Origin: Empedobacter sp036647415
Lineage (GTDB): Bacteria; Bacteroidota; Bacteroidia; Flavobacteriales; Weeksellaceae
Assembly (NCBI RefSeq): GCF_036647415.1
Contig: NZ_JAVXKG010000002.1
Location: 62,001 to 126,000 of the forward strand
DNA: 64,000 nucleotides
Direction: 5' to 3'
Position 1 is the stretch's first letter; the number at the start of each line of letters is the position of its first letter. Positions 1 through 7,291 of this stretch are shown here, one piece after another. Position numbers and translations under genes: made by a program. The notes beneath the pieces were generated by a model. That model ran no database searches, was not told the DNA's origin, and saw only the letters and a list, made by a program, of their open reading frames with translations.

Positions 1-128
1 GTAATTCCCAAAAACTGATCTCCTTCGCCATATTCTCCCTTTCCAGTTTTGAAATATCGGCTCAGAATTTTGGCTTTATCTGCATTTGCCAAATCATGTA
101 AAGTAGATTTTATATCGTTTAGAATCAT
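1..128 (-). CDS. DNA alkylation repair protein (AlkD-like), N-terminal fragment
   Basis: Only the first 42 residues lie in the window and the rest is beyond the left edge. The protein starts MILNDIKSTLHDLANADKAK and continues with LSRYFKTGKGEYGEGD then FLGI. The segment FKTGKGEYGEGDxFLGI is the recognisable N-terminal signature of the HEAT-like-repeat DNA alkylation repair family (AlkD type), glycosylases that remove bulky or positively charged alkylated bases. The ATG at 128 fits the family start. Nothing downstream can be assessed. Assignment rests on that one motif. Confidence 0.7.
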   Translation of the reverse strand, partial: MILNDIKSTLHDLANADKAKILSRYFKTGKGEYGEGDQFLGI

Positions 129-189
129 AATTTTAAAAATAAATACTTTTTATAAATTATTTTAAGTAACTTTAAATAAATGTCTTGCT

Positions 190-366
190 ATGAACTTTCG
201 AAAACCTTATTTTTTTATTATTTTTCTAACATTCGTTTTAGTTAGTAAACTTTTTAACATACAAAATAATTTTACAGAAATTCCTATTACATCTTATGTT
301 CAAATAACTATACTTTTATTTGCTATAATTTTGTCAATAAATAGATTAAATAAAACTAAGTCATAG
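190..366 (+). CDS. small two-helix membrane protein, hypothetical
   Basis: A 58-residue open frame, MNFRKPYFFIIFLTFVLV..., with a hydrophobic segment at about residues 7-20, a short polar loop with NIQNNFTEIP, and a second hydrophobic segment at about 36-50, ending in RLNKTKS. This looks like a small inner-membrane protein with two helices. It lies between two minus-strand genes with room for its own promoter. No family is recognised. Small A+T-rich frames can arise by chance, so the call rests mainly on the charged-hydrophobic-polar-hydrophobic-charged layout. Confidence 0.4.
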   Translation: MNFRKPYFFIIFLTFVLVSKLFNIQNNFTEIPITSYVQITILLFAIILSINRLNKTKS

Positions 367-383
367 AAGAACTATTTTTTATA

Positions 384-803
384 TTATTTAATAATTTCAA
401 TCATTAATTCCTTTTTCAAAAATTCTTTTATTGGATAATAGTTTCGATAATAAAATTGTGGAATTTTGATACTTTTCTCATCACATTCAATAATTAAAAC
501 TAAACTATTACCTAATTTTGAATATTGACGAAATTCAGTTACTTTATTAATCTTTCCGATTGATTTATTGAAAATATAAACATTTTTATCACGGTTTATC
601 CTAATAAATCTACAAGTTAATAAAATGTCTTTTAAAGTTTTAAAAAGAAAATAAGACATCAATAAAAATCCAATTACAAAGAATATTTTTTCTGATGATT
701 TAACTTTAAATGAAGCTAAAAACAATGAGTTTACAAACATTAAAACTCCTAAAAGAACCACGAGCGGAAGTAAAATACCAAATCCGACTTTTGTTTTAAT
801 CAT
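384..803 (-). CDS. hypothetical membrane protein (139 aa)
   Basis: Two hydrophobic helices occupy roughly residues 8-30 and 41-60, followed by a soluble basic tail with a beta-rich pattern (FIRINRDKNVYIFNKSIGKI). A short N-terminal hairpin in the membrane with a cytoplasmic PH-like tail is a common layout of small uncharacterised flavobacterial proteins. I do not recognise a named family. It lies downstream of hflX on the same strand, but the hflX terminator at 820-847 separates them, so it is probably transcribed independently or by read-through. Confidence 0.6.
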   Translation of the reverse strand: MIKTKVGFGILLPLVVLLGVLMFVNSLFLASFKVKSSEKIFFVIGFLLMSYFLFKTLKDILLTCRFIRINRDKNVYIFNKSIGKINKVTEFRQYSKLGNSLVLIIECDEKSIKIPQFYYRNYYPIKEFLKKELMIEIIK

Positions 804-810
804 ATTTTGT

Positions 811-847
811 AAAAATAAAAAAAGAGCTCAATCTCTTGAACTCTTTT
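811..847 (-). terminator. rho-independent terminator after hflX
   Basis: Arms at 820-831 (AAAAGAGCTCAA) and 836-847 (TTGAACTCTTTT) pair over 12 bp with a 4-nt loop. On the minus transcript the one imperfect pair is a U-G wobble. The following minus-strand sequence is a T-rich run (complement of 811-820). It lies just downstream of the hflX stop codon. Confidence 0.8.
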
Positions 848-852
848 GTATT

Positions 853-2094
853 TTAATCTTCTTTTTCTTCGTTTAAATCTTCATCAACACCCTCGTCATC
901 ATAATACTGAAACAAGAAATTATTGTAAGGAAAACGTTTGGTATGAATATCTTTTACTTCTTCGTAAATCGTTTTACGTAATTCTTCTAAATTATCGTTT
1001 TCAGTTGCCGAAATAAACAAAGTTTTATATTCACTTTTCGACATCCAAGTACGTTTCCAATCTTCTAACGAATAATTTTCAAATTTCATTTCAGATAAAT
1101 CATCTTCTGCTTTTTTAACATAAGAAAAATTATCAATTTTATTGAAAACCATTACTGTTGGTTTATCTTTAGAATCTATTTCTGCTAAAATTTCGTTTAC
1201 AGAATTCACATGATCTTCGAAACTTTCATGCGAAATATCCGCAACATGCACCAATAAATCTGCTTCGCGAACCTCATCTAATGTCGATTTGAAAGACTCG
1301 ATCAATTGAGTTGGTAATTTACGAATAAACCCTACTGTATCTGTTAACAAAAATGGTAAATTACCGATTACAACTTTACGAACCGTCGTGTCTAAAGTTG
1401 CAAATAATTTATCTTCTGCAAAAACATCCGATTTTGACAAAACATTCATCAACGTAGATTTCCCCACGTTTGTATATCCAACCAACGCCACACGAACCAA
1501 TTGTCCACGATTTTTACGTTGCGTTGCCATTTGTTTGTCAACAACCTTCAGTTTTTCTTTCAATAAAGTAATACGGTCGCGAATAATACGTCTATCCGTT
1601 TCGATTTCCGTTTCTCCAGGACCACGCATTCCGATACCACCACGCTGACGCTCTAAGTGAGTCCACATACGTGTTAATCGAGGAAGTAAATATTGATATT
1701 GCGCCAATTCTACTTGTGTACGCGCATACGATGTTTGTGCACGTTGAGCAAAAATATCTAGGATTAATTGTGTTCTATCAATCACCTTACGTTCTACAAC
1801 TTTCTCAATATTTTTTAACTGAGATGGTGATAATTCATCATCAAAAATAAGTGTATCAATATTGTGTTCTATAACATAATCTAATATTTCGTTCAGTTTT
1901 CCACTACCAACAAAAAATTTAGGATCAGGTTTATCTACTTTTTGGGTGAAACGAGCCGCAACTTCAGCACCAGCTGTAAAAGTCAAGAACTCCAACTCAT
2001 CCATATATTCAGTTAGTTTTTCTTCAGATTGCTTTTGTGTAACCAATCCAATTAAAACTACTTTTTCGTATTGTGTTTCTTTTTTTTCTAACAT
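853..2094 (-). CDS. hflX: GTPase HflX (ribosome-associated)
   Basis: HflX is a ribosome-binding GTPase that splits stalled or stressed 70S ribosomes. The 413-residue protein has the N-terminal HflX domain, the glycine-rich signature GGIGMRGPGETEIETDRR at about 152-169, and then a GTPase domain with G1 GYTNVGKST (206-214), G3 DTVGF (252-256) and G4 NKID near 320. Length and domain order are normal for the family. The tail is acidic (DDEGVDEDLNEEKED), as in many Bacteroidota homologues. The gene is monocistronic, with a hairpin terminator directly after it. Confidence 0.97.
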   Translation of the reverse strand: MLEKKETQYEKVVLIGLVTQKQSEEKLTEYMDELEFLTFTAGAEVAARFTQKVDKPDPKFFVGSGKLNEILDYVIEHNIDTLIFDDELSPSQLKNIEKVVERKVIDRTQLILDIFAQRAQTSYARTQVELAQYQYLLPRLTRMWTHLERQRGGIGMRGPGETEIETDRRIIRDRITLLKEKLKVVDKQMATQRKNRGQLVRVALVGYTNVGKSTLMNVLSKSDVFAEDKLFATLDTTVRKVVIGNLPFLLTDTVGFIRKLPTQLIESFKSTLDEVREADLLVHVADISHESFEDHVNSVNEILAEIDSKDKPTVMVFNKIDNFSYVKKAEDDLSEMKFENYSLEDWKRTWMSKSEYKTLFISATENDNLEELRKTIYEEVKDIHTKRFPYNNFLFQYYDDEGVDEDLNEEKED

Positions 2095-2247
2095 CTATTT
2101 AATAGATTTTTTACAAAATTACTCTAAATTAAAGATATATTTAGTATTAACAAGGATTATACCCAACTCAAATATAATATTGTTTTATTTTTTATTCCAA
2201 AGATATTCTTCATTTTTGCCTCTTAATTATTTTTAAATTAATATTAT

Positions 2248-3135
2248 ATGAAAAAAAATTTACTATTTGGCTTACTAAGCATCTTATCAATTAATACGAT
2301 TGCTCAAAACAAAAAAATATCTTTCGAAACTTCCGAAGGTTTTACTTTAGGAAGTATGAACACTCAACAAAATTGGAATAATTGGGGATATGTTTCAGAT
2401 AATAACTCTAAGGTTATTAACTCATTTTCTAGTGATGGCACAAATGCCGTGCAAGTTTTAAATGATGATATCGAAGAAGGTAATTGGGGAGGAATTACTT
2501 ATCCTATTACTAAGTATCGTAAATATTCTATTTCAGCTGATGTGTATTTAGAAGATGCTAATAATTCTGATTATGAGATGTTAGCTTTATATAACGAAAA
2601 TAATGATTTTGATTTGATTGGTGGTTTACTTTTTTACTATGACGGAAAAGTAGCCTATGAAGATATGGATAATAGTATTCCTGTTGGTACATGGATTCCT
2701 AAAAAATGGTATAATGTAAAAGCAGAAGTCGATCTAAAAGCGAAAAAAGTTATATATTTTTTAGATAATGTCAAAGTAAAAGAAACTACTATTTCTAGTT
2801 TAAACAATGAAATAACAGAAGTGGATTTTAGTTTTGACAACTATGGTTCTAGTTTTATTATTGATAATGTTAATATCATTGACTTAGAAAATTTAGGATT
2901 AGATGAGTATCACAAAACAGAAACTATTATTTATCCAAACCCTGCTTCTCATGTTTTAAATATTAATACAACTAAAAAAATAGACTCAGTAGAAGTTTAT
3001 GATTTAGTTGGAAAATTTATTTTAAAAGCAGATAACCAACAATCAATCAACGTAGAACACCTAAATACAGGAACCTATATTATCAAAATAAAAACAGGTG
3101 ATAAAATCGTTTCGAAAAAATTTATTAAAAAATAA
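2248..3135 (+). CDS. secreted protein with T9SS type A sorting domain
   Basis: The 295-residue protein begins with a signal peptide (MKKNLLFGLLSILSINTIAQ). The middle, about residues 22-215, is beta-rich with a concanavalin/LamG-like look (YSISADVYLEDA, WYNVKAEVDLKAKKVIYFLD, FIIDNVNIIDLE). It ends in a type IX secretion C-terminal domain: IIYPNPASHVLNI, VEVYDLVGKFIL and GTYIIKIKTGDKIVSKKF. Such proteins are exported by the Por/T9SS system and anchored or released at the surface. The cargo function is unknown; a carbohydrate-binding or adhesive role is only inference. It is a single gene upstream of the his operon. Confidence 0.85.
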   Translation: MKKNLLFGLLSILSINTIAQNKKISFETSEGFTLGSMNTQQNWNNWGYVSDNNSKVINSFSSDGTNAVQVLNDDIEEGNWGGITYPITKYRKYSISADVYLEDANNSDYEMLALYNENNDFDLIGGLLFYYDGKVAYEDMDNSIPVGTWIPKKWYNVKAEVDLKAKKVIYFLDNVKVKETTISSLNNEITEVDFSFDNYGSSFIIDNVNIIDLENLGLDEYHKTETIIYPNPASHVLNINTTKKIDSVEVYDLVGKFILKADNQQSINVEHLNTGTYIIKIKTGDKIVSKKFIKK

Positions 3136-3171
3136 TTCCTTATTTTTTAAATTTCTTTCAGAAATCATTTA

Positions 3172-3179
3172 TACATTTG
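3172..3179 (+). promoter_or_regulatory. his operon promoter, -7 element
   Basis: TACATTTG matches the Bacteroidota -7 consensus TAnnTTTG. It lies 18 nt before the leader-peptide ATG. No clear -33 TTG is present; the upstream stretch is only T-rich. It is the only good match between the upstream gene's stop codon and the leader peptide. Confidence 0.65.
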
Positions 3180-3197
3180 CAATAACAAAAAGTAAAA

Positions 3198-3257
3198 ATG
3201 TACACAAATCAATTACATCATCATCACCATCATATTTGCACTCAAGCGAACAGATAG
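3198..3257 (+). CDS. hisL: his operon leader peptide (six consecutive His codons)
   Basis: A 19-residue frame reads MYTNQLHHHHHHICTQANR. Six His codons in a row (CAT CAT CAT CAC CAT CAT, 3216-3233) sit directly upstream of a terminator and the histidine operon. In known his attenuators the ribosome stalls at such codons when charged His-tRNA is scarce, which frees downstream RNA to form an antiterminator. The codons that follow the His run (3240-3248) are the left arm of the predicted antiterminator, so a ribosome that reaches the stop codon would cover it. The frame is too short for normal gene finding but is strongly supported by context. Confidence 0.9.
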   Translation: MYTNQLHHHHHHICTQANR

Positions 3258-3322
3258 TGGTATGTAATTAATTTATCAAAATATCTAAGTCCCGTTTGAG
3301 TAAATCGAACGGGATTTTTTTT
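3240..3322 (+). promoter_or_regulatory. his transcription attenuator (terminator/antiterminator)
   Basis: The terminator has arms TCCCGTTTGA (3290-3299) and TCGAACGGGA (3305-3314), a 5-nt loop, 10 pairs with one G-U, and eight T (3315-3322). The competing antiterminator pairs ACTCAAGCG (3240-3248, the end of the leader frame) with CGTTTGAGT (3293-3301), which takes up most of the terminator's left arm. A third pairing, AATTACAT (3211-3218) with ATGTAATT (3262-3269), could enclose the antiterminator arm and act as the anti-antiterminator. Everything needed for classical ribosome-stalling attenuation is visible between the leader peptide and hisG. Confidence 0.88.
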
Positions 3323-3383
3323 GTTTTTCTTTATAATTTAATCTTCGATTTACTCAATCATTAAAAAATATAAAATATTAAAA

Positions 3384-4241
3384 ATGAGTAAATTAAAAAT
3401 TGCCATTCAGAAAAGTGGAAGATTAAGTGAAAAATCACTCGAATTATTAAAAGATTGTGGAATTAAAATCTCTACAAGCAACCGAAAATTAAGAACAGAA
3501 TCTTCTAATTTCCCTATCGAAGTTTTGTTTTTACGCGACGACGATATTCCGCAATATGTGGAGCAAGGCGTTGCAGACATTGGCATTTTAGGAGAAAATG
3601 AAGTTTGGGAAAAAGACAAAGATGTTGCTCAAATTCGTCAATTAGGTTTTGCTGCTTGCAAATTATGTTTAGCAATTCCAAAAGATGAAATTTATACGGA
3701 TTTAAGTTATTTTCAAGACAAAAAAATAGCCACTTCTTATCCTAAAATTTTACAAAACTACTTCGATGAGAATAATATTAATGTAAAAATTGAAGAAATT
3801 GGAGGAAGTGTAGAAATTGCGCCAAGTATTGGTTTGGCAAATGCAATTTTCGATATTGTTTCTACCGGCTCTACTTTATTGACAAATGGTTTGAAACAAG
3901 TTGAAACGGTTGTAGAATCTGAAGCGGTATTAATTTCAAACAAAAATCTGAACACAGAAAAACAAGCCATTCTTGATCGACTTTTGTTCCGAATTGAAGC
4001 TGTAAAGCAATCTTCCGAAAATAAATATATTTTATTGAACGCTCCAAACGCCAAGTTAAACGAAATTATCGCTTTACTTCCTGGTATGAAATCGCCTACG
4101 ATTTTACCTCTTGCCGAAGAAGGTTGGTCGTCAATCCACACTGTAATTAAAGAAGATACTTTTTGGGATATTATTGAGCAATTAAAAACATTGGGTGCCG
4201 AAGGAATTTTGGTTTTAGAAATTGAGAAAATGATTTTATAG
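3384..4241 (+). CDS. hisG: ATP phosphoribosyltransferase, long form
   Basis: HisG condenses ATP with PRPP, the first and committed step of histidine synthesis. The 285-residue length is that of the long form, with a C-terminal regulatory domain (about 215-285, including EEGWSSIHTVIKEDTFWDII) that binds histidine for feedback inhibition, so no HisZ partner is needed. The catalytic part shows AIQKSGRLSEKS at the N-terminus, GVADIGILGENEVWE, and the PRPP-binding segment DIVSTGSTLLTNGL near 155-168. It is the first enzyme gene after the attenuator. ATG at 3384 fits the family start. Confidence 0.97.
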   Translation: MSKLKIAIQKSGRLSEKSLELLKDCGIKISTSNRKLRTESSNFPIEVLFLRDDDIPQYVEQGVADIGILGENEVWEKDKDVAQIRQLGFAACKLCLAIPKDEIYTDLSYFQDKKIATSYPKILQNYFDENNINVKIEEIGGSVEIAPSIGLANAIFDIVSTGSTLLTNGLKQVETVVESEAVLISNKNLNTEKQAILDRLLFRIEAVKQSSENKYILLNAPNAKLNEIIALLPGMKSPTILPLAEEGWSSIHTVIKEDTFWDIIEQLKTLGAEGILVLEIEKMIL

Positions 4242-4345
4242 TAATTAAGTGATAAAATTGGTAAGTTTTAAAGTTTCGACTTGAAACATATTGAACTTAA
4301 CAACCTAAACACTTGAAAACTTAAAAACTTAAAAACTTAAAAGAA
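4242..4345. repeat. his-operon intergenic repeat, hisG-hisD gap
   Basis: The 104-nt gap is almost wholly built of AAGTTTTAAAGTTT on one side and repeated AAAACTTAAAAACTTAAAAACTT on the other, so the two halves can pair imperfectly. The same sequence type fills the other gaps of this operon. Confidence 0.55.
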
Positions 4346-5629
4346 ATGCAAACATATATAAACCCTCAGCTTTCGGATTGGTCAGCGTTAACATCACGTC
4401 CAACAAAGGAGGCACAAGATTTACAAAAAATCGTTTTAGATGTTTTTGAAAAGATTCAATCCGAAAAAGATAAAGCTTTAATTGATTTTACAGAAAAATT
4501 TGACAAAGTTAAATTAAGCTCTTTGGAAGTTTCTCTTGAAGAAATTGAAGAAGCTAAATCCTTAATTTCAGAAGAATTAAAACAAGCGATTCAATTAGCA
4601 GCTTCTAATATTCAGAAGTTTCACGCAGTACAACGTGAAGAAATAAAAGTAATTGAAACCACAAAAGGTGTAAATTGTTGGAGAGAATCTCGTGGAATAG
4701 AAAATGTAGGAATTTACATTCCTGGTGGAACAGCTCCTTTATTTTCTACAACTTTAATGTTAGGAATTCCAGCAAAATTGGCAGGTTGTGAAAATATTAT
4801 TTTGTGCACACCACCTAATAAATCAGGAAAAGTTCATCCTGCTATTTTGTACACAGCAAATTTAATCGGAATTGAAAAAATCTACAAAGTTGGCGGAATT
4901 CAAGCGATTGGAGCTTTAACTTTTGGAACAGAAACAATTCAGAAAGTTGATAAAATATTTGGCCCAGGAAATCAATATGTAACGGCTGCAAAACAAGTTG
5001 CTCAAAATTTTGGCGTTGCGATTGATATGCCCGCTGGCCCAAGCGAAGTTTTAGTAATTGCAGATGAAACTTCTATTCCAAAATATGTTGCGGCTGATTT
5101 ATTGTCGCAAGCCGAGCATGGAATCGATTCGCAAGTGATTTTATTGACGAATAATGAGAATACTTTAAACGAAACTATTTCTGAAATCAATACTCAATTA
5201 GCCATTTTACCAAGAAAAGAATTAGCCGCTCAAGCTTTAGAAAATTCGAGAGGAATTGTTTTGAATTCTATTCAAGAATGTGTTTCTTTTTCGAATATTT
5301 ATGCACCAGAACACTTGATTTTCGCTTGTGAAACAGCTGAAAATTACATCGATAAAATCATCAATGCAGGTTCTGTTTTCTTAGGGAATTATTCGTGCGA
5401 ATCGGCTGGAGATTATGCTTCTGGAACTAATCACACCTTACCAACAAATGGCTATGCAAAGAATTATTCAGGCGTTTCTTTGGATAGTTTTATCAAGAAA
5501 ATTACTTTCCAAAAACTAACAGCAGAAGGCATTCAAAATATCGGTCCTTCAATAGAATTAATGGCCGAAGCCGAAGAATTATTTGCACACAAAAATGCAG
5601 TAACTCTGAGATTAAAAGACTTAAAGTAA
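4346..5629 (+). CDS. hisD: histidinol dehydrogenase
   Basis: HisD oxidises L-histidinol to L-histidine in two NAD-dependent steps, the last reactions of the pathway. The 427-residue length is standard. Recognisable segments are IYIPGGTAPLFSTTLMLGIP (about 130-150), VDKIFGPGNQYVTAAKQ, DMPAGPSEVLVIAD, LLSQAEHG with the zinc-ligand and catalytic region, and NIYAPEHL. The late motif GDYASGTNHTLPT is also present. It sits between hisG and hisC, and a REP-like hairpin starts right at its stop codon. Confidence 0.97.
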   Translation: MQTYINPQLSDWSALTSRPTKEAQDLQKIVLDVFEKIQSEKDKALIDFTEKFDKVKLSSLEVSLEEIEEAKSLISEELKQAIQLAASNIQKFHAVQREEIKVIETTKGVNCWRESRGIENVGIYIPGGTAPLFSTTLMLGIPAKLAGCENIILCTPPNKSGKVHPAILYTANLIGIEKIYKVGGIQAIGALTFGTETIQKVDKIFGPGNQYVTAAKQVAQNFGVAIDMPAGPSEVLVIADETSIPKYVAADLLSQAEHGIDSQVILLTNNENTLNETISEINTQLAILPRKELAAQALENSRGIVLNSIQECVSFSNIYAPEHLIFACETAENYIDKIINAGSVFLGNYSCESAGDYASGTNHTLPTNGYAKNYSGVSLDSFIKKITFQKLTAEGIQNIGPSIELMAEAEELFAHKNAVTLRLKDLK

Positions 5630-5685
5630 TTGTCATTCTGAGCCTGTCGAAGAATCTTAGATTCCTCCTAACGTCGGAATGACAA
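5630..5685. repeat. REP-like hairpin (TCATTCTGAGCCTGTCGAAG family)
   Basis: Arms TTGTCATTC (5630-5638) and GAATGACAA (5677-5685) enclose CTGAGCCTGTCGAAGAATC. This is the sequence class of a dispersed intergenic element seen in many bacteria. Related copies occur at 21693, 21776 and 44856. Here it fills the hisD-hisC gap inside the operon. Confidence 0.75.
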
Positions 5686-5698
5686 AAAATTAAAAACA

Positions 5699-6766
5699 AT
5701 GAACCAATTCAACATAAACAACATCATTCGTCCCAACGTAAAAGCCATGAAAGCGTATTCTTCGGCGCGTGACGAATTTCAGGAAATAAATGACGATTTC
5801 GTTTTCTTAGATGCGAACGAGAATCCGTTCAACAATGGACTAAATCGTTATCCTGATCCTTTGCAACGCAATGTGAAAACAATTTTAAGTGAAATCAAAA
5901 ACTTTCCTACGAATCAAATTTTATTAGGAAATGGAAGTGACGAAGTGTTAGATTTAATTTTCAGAGCATTTTGCGAACCGAATCAAGATAATGTAATTGC
6001 AATTTCTCCATCGTACGGAATGTACAGTGTTTTAGCTAATTTAAATGCGATAGAATACCGTAAATCTTTATTAAACGAAAAAGATTTTCAACCAAATATT
6101 GACGATATTTTCGAGAAAGTAGATGATAATACAAAAATGATTTTCTTGTGTTCTCCAAATAATCCAACAGGAGAAATTATTAAGCGAGATTCGATTTTAG
6201 AAATCGTCAATCGTTTCAATGGTTTGGTAATTATTGATGAGGCTTATATTGATTTCGCAAATGAAACTTCTTGGATGCAAGAAATCCAAAATTATCCGAA
6301 TGTAATTGTCACTCAAACTTTATCAAAAGCGGTTGGTTTGGCAGGAATTCGTTTGGGAATTTTATATGCTTCACAAGAAATTGTAGACGTTTTAAACAAA
6401 ATAAAACCACCTTATAATATCAATCAATTAACACAATTAAAAGCAATTGAAATTTTAAGCAATTATAATAAAGTGATTGATGCTACAAAGTTAATTATTC
6501 AACAAAAAAATGTTTTAGAAAAGGCTTTAACAGAAATTTCTTTCGTTAAAAAAATCTACCCAAGCGATGCTAATTTTATTTTAATAAAGGTTGATAATGC
6601 AGACGAACGCTACAATCAACTGGTAGAAAAAGGAATTATTATTCGTAATCGCACAAAAGATGATTTATGCGAAAATTGTCTAAGAATAACTGTGGGAACG
6701 GAAGAGGAAAACGGGAAACTTATTGAGATTCTTAAGTTGTTAAGTGTTTATGTTGGCAAGTTTTAA
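5699..6766 (+). CDS. hisC: histidinol-phosphate aminotransferase
   Basis: HisC is a PLP-dependent fold-I aminotransferase that converts imidazole-acetol phosphate to histidinol phosphate with glutamate. The 355-residue protein contains FLDANENPFNNGLNRYPDP near the start, LLGNGSDEVLDLIFRAF, FLCSPNNPTGEII, VIIDEAYIDFA and the PLP lysine in TLSKAVGLAGIRLG (about residue 215). The late arginine motif is LRITVGTEEEN. It is followed by a 130-nt repeat-rich gap and a four-helix-bundle gene rather than directly by hisB. Confidence 0.97.
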   Translation: MNQFNINNIIRPNVKAMKAYSSARDEFQEINDDFVFLDANENPFNNGLNRYPDPLQRNVKTILSEIKNFPTNQILLGNGSDEVLDLIFRAFCEPNQDNVIAISPSYGMYSVLANLNAIEYRKSLLNEKDFQPNIDDIFEKVDDNTKMIFLCSPNNPTGEIIKRDSILEIVNRFNGLVIIDEAYIDFANETSWMQEIQNYPNVIVTQTLSKAVGLAGIRLGILYASQEIVDVLNKIKPPYNINQLTQLKAIEILSNYNKVIDATKLIIQQKNVLEKALTEISFVKKIYPSDANFILIKVDNADERYNQLVEKGIIIRNRTKDDLCENCLRITVGTEEENGKLIEILKLLSVYVGKF

Positions 6767-6896
6767 AATTTATAGTTAATTATGTTGATGGGGTGGAACT
6801 AAATCCAAATATTTTAAAACTGAAAAACTTACTAACTGATTAACTTAAAAACTTATTGCTTAACTTAAGAACTATTAACCTTAAAACCTAGAAAAT
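6767..6896. repeat. his-operon intergenic repeat, hisC-downstream gap
   Basis: The gap carries several AACTTAAAAACTTA / TTAACTTAAGAACT units, the same type as elsewhere in this operon, but mostly in one orientation, so only a weak fold is visible. Confidence 0.5.
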
Positions 6897-7253
6897 ATGG
6901 GATTAGTCTATGATTTAAATTTATGGAAAATAGCACATCAACTTGTTTTGGAAGTATATAAAATGGTTGAAAAATACCCAAAAGCAGAAATTTTTGCATT
7001 ATCGAATCAAATGAAACGTTGTGCAATTTCTGTACCCGCAAATATTGTAGAAGGTTATAAAAAACAAACGAAGACTCATCAAATCCATTTTTATAACATT
7101 TCAGACACCTCATTAGAGGAGTTAAAATATTACTTTTTACTCTCTAAAGATTTGAAATATATAACAGAGGATGAATATAAAATATTAATTAGCAAAAGTG
7201 AAGAGGTTGGGAAAATGATTGCAGGTTACATTAAACATATAAAAAACAAATAA
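6897..7253 (+). CDS. four helix bundle protein (23S rRNA intervening-sequence protein family)
   Basis: The 118-residue protein has the family's hallmarks: DLNLWKIAHQLVLEVYKM at residues 5-22, CAISVPANIVEGYKKQT at about 43-59, and FYNISDTSLEELKYYFLLS at about 65-83, with four amphipathic helices overall. Members were first noted inside 23S rRNA intervening sequences and also occur as free genes, and their molecular role is not settled. The gene lies in the same direction inside the his operon, between hisC and hisB, with repeat-rich gaps on both sides. That suggests a later insertion (inference). No link to histidine synthesis is known to me. Confidence 0.88.
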   Translation: MGLVYDLNLWKIAHQLVLEVYKMVEKYPKAEIFALSNQMKRCAISVPANIVEGYKKQTKTHQIHFYNISDTSLEELKYYFLLSKDLKYITEDEYKILISKSEEVGKMIAGYIKHIKNK

Positions 7254-7291
7254 CTTAAAAACTTCATCACATAAAAACAGAAGAACTTATT

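Noticed and set aside
3216..3233. Six-histidine run as a possible cloning-tag contaminant
   Set aside because: It is followed by a terminator/antiterminator and the his genes, in native A+T-rich context; attenuation explains it fully.
3758..4141. 127-codon antisense frame in hisG
   Set aside because: It is antisense to conserved HisG coding sequence with no recognisable domain or promoter.
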